Origin: Ornithinimicrobium sp. | GTDB lineage: Bacteria > Actinomycetota > Actinomycetes > Actinomycetales > Dermatophilaceae | DNA length: 8,496 nt | Assembly (NCBI GenBank): GCA_030145965.1 | Contig: JASKZT010000305.1 | Coordinates: 1 to 8,496, forward strand | Direction of reading: 5' to 3' | Part shown: one piece after another, positions 4,774-8,496 of the stretch | Layout: every line of letters starts with the position of its first letter | How positions within the stretch are numbered: the first letter of the stretch is position 1 | Notes under the pieces: model-generated | Told to the model about the DNA's origin: nothing | The model's input: only the letters and a program-made list of their open reading frames with translations | The model's database searches: none | Position numbers and translations under genes: made by a program

Positions 4774-6792
4774 GTGCCTGCCTCCCCCACGCGCCGCTCG
4801 CTGCTCACGCTGACCCCCGTCGGTGAGCACGTCACCAACCGCAGCGCCAAGACCTGCCTCTACCGCTGCGGCAACCAGTGCGCACACCCCGTGCCCAACA
4901 CCTCGGGCAACACCTACTTCGGCGACCTGGTGGCCGCCGCCGTCTCCCGGCGCGCGGTCCTGCGGGGCGCCACCGGCGCCGCCGTGGTCAGCACCCTGGC
5001 GTGGAGCACGGCGCAGAACGCCTGGGCGGCCCCCGGCGGCGGCCGGCCGACGATGGCCGGCTTCGAGCCGATCGCCCCCACGCCCAACCACGTCGACGAC
5101 GTCGTGGTCCCGCAGGGGTACGCGTGGGCGCCCGTCATCTCCTGGGGAGACCCCGTCGAGCCGGGTGCGCCCGACTTCGACGTGCACCGGCAGTCGGTCG
5201 AGGCGCAGAAGCGGCAGGCCGGCTACAACGCCGACTACCTGGCGCTGCGCCGCGGCGGCCCGGGCGACCGGGGCGCCAACAAGGGCCTGATCGTCTTCAA
5301 CAACGAGTACACCAACCCCGAGCTGATGTTCCCCGGCTACGACGAGGCCGCGGGCCCCACCCCCGAGCAGGCCGCGATCGAGATGGCCGCCCACGGGATG
5401 ACCATCGTCGAGGTGCGCCGCCAGGGCCAGTTCGCCCCCTGGACCTACGACCGTTCCGGCGCCCGCAACCGCCGCATCCACACCTGGACCCCGTTCGCCG
5501 TCGACGGGCCCGCCGCCGGGGCGCCCTGGATGCGCACCAGCGCGGACCCGACCGGTCGCAGGGTGCTGGGCACGCTCAACAACTGTGCGGGCGGGGAGAC
5601 CCCGTGGGGCACCTCGCTCTCGGGCGAGGAGAACTTCAACCAGTACTTCGACACCACCGGCGCCCCGGACCCCCAGAGGCGGCTGGCGCGCTACGGGATC
5701 ACCTCCGCCGGGCGCGGGTGGGAGCGGGCCGAGGAGCGCTTCCGGGTGACGAGCGAGCCGAACGAGGTCAACCGCTTCGGCTGGATCGTGGAGGTCGACC
5801 CCGACGACCCGACCTCCACGCCGGTCAAGCACACGGCCCTGGGGCGCTTCAAGCACGAGGGCGCGACCGTGCGGCTCGCCGCGGACGGCCGCGCCGTCGC
5901 CTACATGGGGGACGACGAGCGGTACGACTACGTGTACAAGTTCGTCTCGCGGGGCACCTACCGCGCCGGCGACAAGGCGCACAACATGACGCTGCTGTCC
6001 GAGGGCGACCTCTACGTCGCCCGCTTCGACGGCGACGGTCTCGGCGACGGGGACTGGGACGGCAGCGGGGTCTGGCTGCCCCTCGTCGTCGGCGGCGTCT
6101 CGCGCGTCCCCGGCTGGACGGTGCCCGAGGTGCTCACGTGGACCCGCCAGGCGGCCGACCTCGTCGGCCCGACCAGGATGGACCGTCCCGAGGACGTCGA
6201 GCCCAACCCGCACACCGGGCGCGTCTACGTCGCGCTGACCAACAACACCCGCCGCACCCCCGCCGAGATCGACGAGGCGAACCCGCGCGCGAGCAACAAG
6301 CACGGGCACGTCATCGAGTGGGAGGAGGCCGGCAACGACGCGGCCGCGCTGACCTTCAGCTGGCGCATCGTGCTGCTGGCCGGCCAGCCGTCGGACCCGA
6401 GCACCTACTTCGACGGCTACGACCGCAGCCTGGTCAGCCCGATCAGCTGCCCCGACAACGTCGCCTTCGACGGCGACCCCGACCACCTGTGGATCTCCAC
6501 GGACGGCGCGCCGGGCACGCTGGGCACCTGCGACGGGATGTTCCTCATGCCCACCGGCGGGCCGGACCGCGGCAAGGTCCAGCAGTTCCTCTCCGTGCCC
6601 GCGGGCGCGGAGTGCTGCGGGCCCGTCGTCGAGTGGACCGACCGCTCGGTCCTCATCTGCGTCCAGCACCCCGGTGACGGGCTGCCGAGCTCCTACCCCT
6701 ACCTCGGCGACAGCGTGCCGCGCCCCGGCGTGGCGCACGTCTACCGGACGAACGGGAAGGGCAAGGGGAAGGAGAAGGGCTCGGGTCGCTGA
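4774..6792 (+). CDS. phoX: PhoX/DUF839-family alkaline phosphatase, Tat-exported
   Basis: A 672-residue secreted phosphatase of the PhoX family, enzymes that use iron and calcium to release phosphate from organic esters outside the membrane. The twin-arginine motif SRRAVLRG (58-65) precedes a hydrophobic stretch, with cleavage likely after AWA (83-85). Before it lies a 57-residue leader with C28, C32 and C36 and the sequence PNTSGNTYFGDLV, an arrangement I know from actinobacterial PhoX proteins. Family-like blocks in the mature part include NNEYT (176-180), NNCAGGETPWGTSLSGEEN (269-287), FKHEGA (359-364), GDDERYDYVYKF (379-390), RPEDVEPNP (471-479) and SCPDN (558-562). C271 likely matches the iron-ligand cysteine of characterised PhoX. 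Length and blocks suggest an intact enzyme. GTG 4774 follows GAAGGA (4759-4764) by nine bases. The C-terminus ends in a basic KGKGKEKG tail. The upstream region holds a PHO-box-like repeat, so phosphate control is inferred. Actual substrate range is unknown. Confidence 0.9.
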   Translation: MPASPTRRSLLTLTPVGEHVTNRSAKTCLYRCGNQCAHPVPNTSGNTYFGDLVAAAVSRRAVLRGATGAAVVSTLAWSTAQNAWAAPGGGRPTMAGFEPIAPTPNHVDDVVVPQGYAWAPVISWGDPVEPGAPDFDVHRQSVEAQKRQAGYNADYLALRRGGPGDRGANKGLIVFNNEYTNPELMFPGYDEAAGPTPEQAAIEMAAHGMTIVEVRRQGQFAPWTYDRSGARNRRIHTWTPFAVDGPAAGAPWMRTSADPTGRRVLGTLNNCAGGETPWGTSLSGEENFNQYFDTTGAPDPQRRLARYGITSAGRGWERAEERFRVTSEPNEVNRFGWIVEVDPDDPTSTPVKHTALGRFKHEGATVRLAADGRAVAYMGDDERYDYVYKFVSRGTYRAGDKAHNMTLLSEGDLYVARFDGDGLGDGDWDGSGVWLPLVVGGVSRVPGWTVPEVLTWTRQAADLVGPTRMDRPEDVEPNPHTGRVYVALTNNTRRTPAEIDEANPRASNKHGHVIEWEEAGNDAAALTFSWRIVLLAGQPSDPSTYFDGYDRSLVSPISCPDNVAFDGDPDHLWISTDGAPGTLGTCDGMFLMPTGGPDRGKVQQFLSVPAGAECCGPVVEWTDRSVLICVQHPGDGLPSSYPYLGDSVPRPGVAHVYRTNGKGKGKEKGSGR

Positions 6793-6828
6793 CGTCGCGC
6801 GCCCCACGGTCGGGTCGTCGCGGTGGGC

Positions 6829-6834
6829 TAGCGT
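6829..6834 (+). promoter_or_regulatory. Candidate -10 box of the histidine kinase gene
   Basis: TAGCGT matches TAnnnT and ends nine bases before the ATG at 6844, so transcription would begin at or just before the start codon. No clear -35 hexamer is present around 6805-6811. The 51-bp gap after phoX also holds an imperfect stem (GCCCCAC from 6801 with GTGGGC at 6823-6828) with no T-run, so separation from phoX transcription is uncertain. Confidence 0.45.
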
Positions 6835-6843
6835 GTGGCCACC

Positions 6844-8355
6844 ATGGACGCGACGGACCCGGCCGTGACGGCAGAGCAGACCCTCGTCATCGTCGACGCG
6901 GCCGAGCAGCTGGGCGAGCTCGACGACGCCGGTGAGCTGATGCGCCGGGGCCTGGCGGTCGCGCGGGGGCTGACCGGTGCCGGGGCGGGCGTGCTGGCGG
7001 TCGCGGACGAGGGCCACCCCGGCGCGGTCGCGCACGTCCTGGCCGACGGCGTCGACGAGGACGACCCCCTGGTCCTCGACCTGCTCGAGGGCCGCCCCGA
7101 GGACGCCGACGGCGGCCTGGTGCTGCGCATGGCCGTGCGGGTCGCCGGGCAGGTCTTCGCCACCGTGCACCTGGCGCGCTGGGCGGCGCCTCCCGACGCG
7201 GCCCAGCGCGCCGCCCTGCGCGGCATCGCGACCGCGATGGGGCCGCGGATCGAGACCTTGCGCCTGCGGCGGGTCAGCGAGCTCCACGAGCGGGTCACCC
7301 GCACCGTCTGGGAGCTCGACCGGACCCTCGTGGAGCAGGTGGACCTCGAGGTCACCCTGCCCCTGCTCACCCAGCGCGTGGCGGAGCTGACCTCCGCCCA
7401 GGCCGTGGCCCTCGTCGGCACGCGCCCGGACGGCGGGCACCGGGTGCTGGCCGCGACCGGGGAGGAGGCCGGCGCCGTGCTCGCCGAGCTGGGGCCGGAC
7501 CTGCGCGAGGTGCTGGGCCAGGGTGTGGCGCAGCACTGGGCGGCCGGCCCGGCCGGCGACCAGCGCAGCAGCGACACCCGGGTCTGCACGAGCCTCGTGC
7601 CGCTCGACACCCGGGCGGGCGACGCCGTGGTCCTCGTGGTCCACCGGTGGCGCCCCTCACGGGGCGTCTCCCAGCAGCAGGTGCGCGACGTCCTCAGCGC
7701 CCTGGCCCTGCACGCCTCGCTCATCCTGGACCGCGAGCAGGGTGTGCGCGAGCACGACCAGCTCACCGTGCTGCAGGACCGCGACCGCATCGCCCGCGAC
7801 CTGCACGACCTCGTCATCCAGCGGCTCTTCGCCGTGGGTCTCACCCTCCAGGGGGCCAGCCGGCGGGCGGTCCGGCCCGAGGTGGTGGAGCGCCTCGAGG
7901 GCGCCGTGGCCGAGCTGGACCAGACGATCCGCGACATCCGGGCCACGATCTTCGAGCTGCGGCACCGGCCGGGCGAGGGCAGCTTCCGCGCCGACCTGCG
8001 CCAGCTCGTGGAGTCCTACGCCTCGACCCTGGGCTTCGCACCGGTCGTGCACCTGCTGGGGCCGCTGGACTCGGTCGCCGACGACGAGGTCCAGACCCAG
8101 GTCCTCATGGTCGTGCGCGAGGCGCTGTCCAACGTCGCCCGCCACGCCCACGCCGGCTCGGTCACCGTCGAGGTCGAGGCCGGCCCCGATCGGCTGCAGG
8201 TTCTCGTGCGTGACGACGGCGTCGGCATCGGCGCCGACGCCGTCGAGAGCGGGCTGGGCAACGTGCGCGCGCGGGCCGCCGAGCACGGCGGTGCCGTGGA
8301 GCTCTCCCAGGGAGAGCCCCACGGCACCGTGCTGAGGTGGTACGTCCCCGTCTAG
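6844..8355 (+). CDS. Soluble GAF-domain sensor histidine kinase (NarL/DevS class)
   Basis: A 503-residue two-component kinase with no membrane segment, so it senses something in the cytoplasm. Residues about 27-140 look like a reduced GAF-type domain, 140-167 a signalling helix, and 168-298 a second GAF-like domain. The HisKA_3 dimerisation region follows, with H321 in DRDRIARDLHDLVIQRLF, close to DevS/DosT-type kinases. The ATPase part has the N-box REALSNVARHAHA (425-437), the G1 box VRDDGVGIG (455-463) and the second glycine box ESGLGNVRARA (468-478). All catalytic boxes are present. It is somewhat shorter than DevS-type kinases, and the first sensor domain is too diverged to claim haem binding. 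ATG 6844 was chosen over GTG 6835 because it sits just after a TAnnnT box with no ribosome binding site for either start. No response regulator gene is visible, so it may act on one encoded elsewhere. Confidence 0.88.
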   Translation: MDATDPAVTAEQTLVIVDAAEQLGELDDAGELMRRGLAVARGLTGAGAGVLAVADEGHPGAVAHVLADGVDEDDPLVLDLLEGRPEDADGGLVLRMAVRVAGQVFATVHLARWAAPPDAAQRAALRGIATAMGPRIETLRLRRVSELHERVTRTVWELDRTLVEQVDLEVTLPLLTQRVAELTSAQAVALVGTRPDGGHRVLAATGEEAGAVLAELGPDLREVLGQGVAQHWAAGPAGDQRSSDTRVCTSLVPLDTRAGDAVVLVVHRWRPSRGVSQQQVRDVLSALALHASLILDREQGVREHDQLTVLQDRDRIARDLHDLVIQRLFAVGLTLQGASRRAVRPEVVERLEGAVAELDQTIRDIRATIFELRHRPGEGSFRADLRQLVESYASTLGFAPVVHLLGPLDSVADDEVQTQVLMVVREALSNVARHAHAGSVTVEVEAGPDRLQVLVRDDGVGIGADAVESGLGNVRARAAEHGGAVELSQGEPHGTVLRWYVPV

Positions 8356-8383
8356 GTCGACGGGTGCTGCCGTGGCCGGCCGG

Positions 8384-8496
8384 TCAGCGCAGCCAGGCCG
8401 GGGCGACCTTGGCCCACCAGTCGCCCAGACCCAGGTAGCTCCAGGCCGCCGGGATCGTGGCGATGACGACCATGACGATCGCGCCGGTGAGGTGGT
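8384..8496 (-). CDS. C-terminal end of an unidentified membrane protein (5' truncated)
   Basis: A minus-strand frame runs from the window edge to a TGA (complement of 8384-8386). The 37 complete visible residues contain a hydrophobic helix, GAIVMVVIATIPAAW, followed by SYLGLGDWWAKVAPAWLR at the C-terminus. This looks like the last transmembrane segment and a Trp-rich amphipathic tail of a membrane protein. The family cannot be assigned from so little. It converges on the histidine kinase gene with a 28-bp gap (8356-8383) that has no recognisable T-tailed terminator. Confidence 0.6.
   Translation of the reverse strand, partial: HLTGAIVMVVIATIPAAWSYLGLGDWWAKVAPAWLR

Noticed and set aside
6801..6828. 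Imperfect stem (GCCCCAC with GTGGGC) after phoX, as a possible terminator.
   Set aside because: It has a bulge, a long loop and no T-tract, and it abuts the candidate kinase promoter.
6838..6847. GCCACCATGG around the kinase start, identical to the eukaryotic Kozak consensus.
   Set aside because: The gene and its surroundings are plainly bacterial; the match is coincidental in GC-rich DNA.
4699..7644. Long minus-strand open frame (981 codons) opposite phoX and the kinase gene.
   Set aside because: Val/Gly/Asp/Arg-rich shadow with no recognisable domain. Both plus-strand genes have complete, family-consistent proteins.
8374..8383. Nested palindromes GGCCGGCC and CCGGCCGG between the kinase gene and the convergent partial gene, as a possible bidirectional terminator.
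   Set aside because: They leave no proper loop and no T-run follows on either strand, so there is not enough to call a terminator.

Overview
The window is very GC-rich. Nearly every codon of its genes ends in G or C, GTG starts are common, and promoters carry a TAnnnT -10 box with little or no leader. This fits an actinomycete. The types of gene present suggest Micrococcales, perhaps near Ornithinimicrobium, Janibacter or Serinicoccus, but that placement is only an inference from style. There are five complete genes and two partial genes at the edges. I see no rRNA, tRNA, CRISPR array, insertion sequence or phage gene.

Left part (1-3600): after the tail of an unidentified gene comes a TetR-family repressor (151-783), then an MMPL/RND-type membrane exporter (868-3600) on the same strand. 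The repressor promoter carries two perfect 13-bp palindromes with centres 17 bp apart. One covers the -35 box, which suggests autorepression and control of the exporter as one unit. The exporter has an unusual first extracellular loop: 22 heptads in unbroken register (Leu/Ile at one core position, Gly/Ala at the other), with a proline turn in the middle. This predicts a long helical hairpin pointing away from the membrane.

Middle (3564-4773): a DUF1648-type membrane protein with a cytosolic PH-like C-terminal domain runs on the minus strand. Its 3' end overlaps the exporter's 3' end by 37 bp. The 205-bp divergent region upstream of it is rich in signals: a PHO-box-like pair of heptamers 22 bp apart around a 12-bp palindrome, three tandem octamers, and an inverted repeat with 8-bp arms just before the next ribosome binding site.

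Right part (4774-8496): a Tat-exported PhoX/DUF839-family alkaline phosphatase (4774-6792) is followed after about 50 bp by a soluble GAF-containing NarL/DevS-class sensor histidine kinase (6844-8355). The kinase has its own near-leaderless promoter and no response regulator in view. The 3' end of an unidentified membrane-protein gene on the minus strand closes the window.

The TetR-MMPL pair reads as a self-contained, ligand-induced export module. PhoX is a phosphate-scavenging enzyme outside the membrane, probably under PhoP-type control. I do not see a clearly new multi-gene system. The most unusual points are the exporter's hairpin loop, the twin-palindrome operator and the three-cysteine leader of PhoX.
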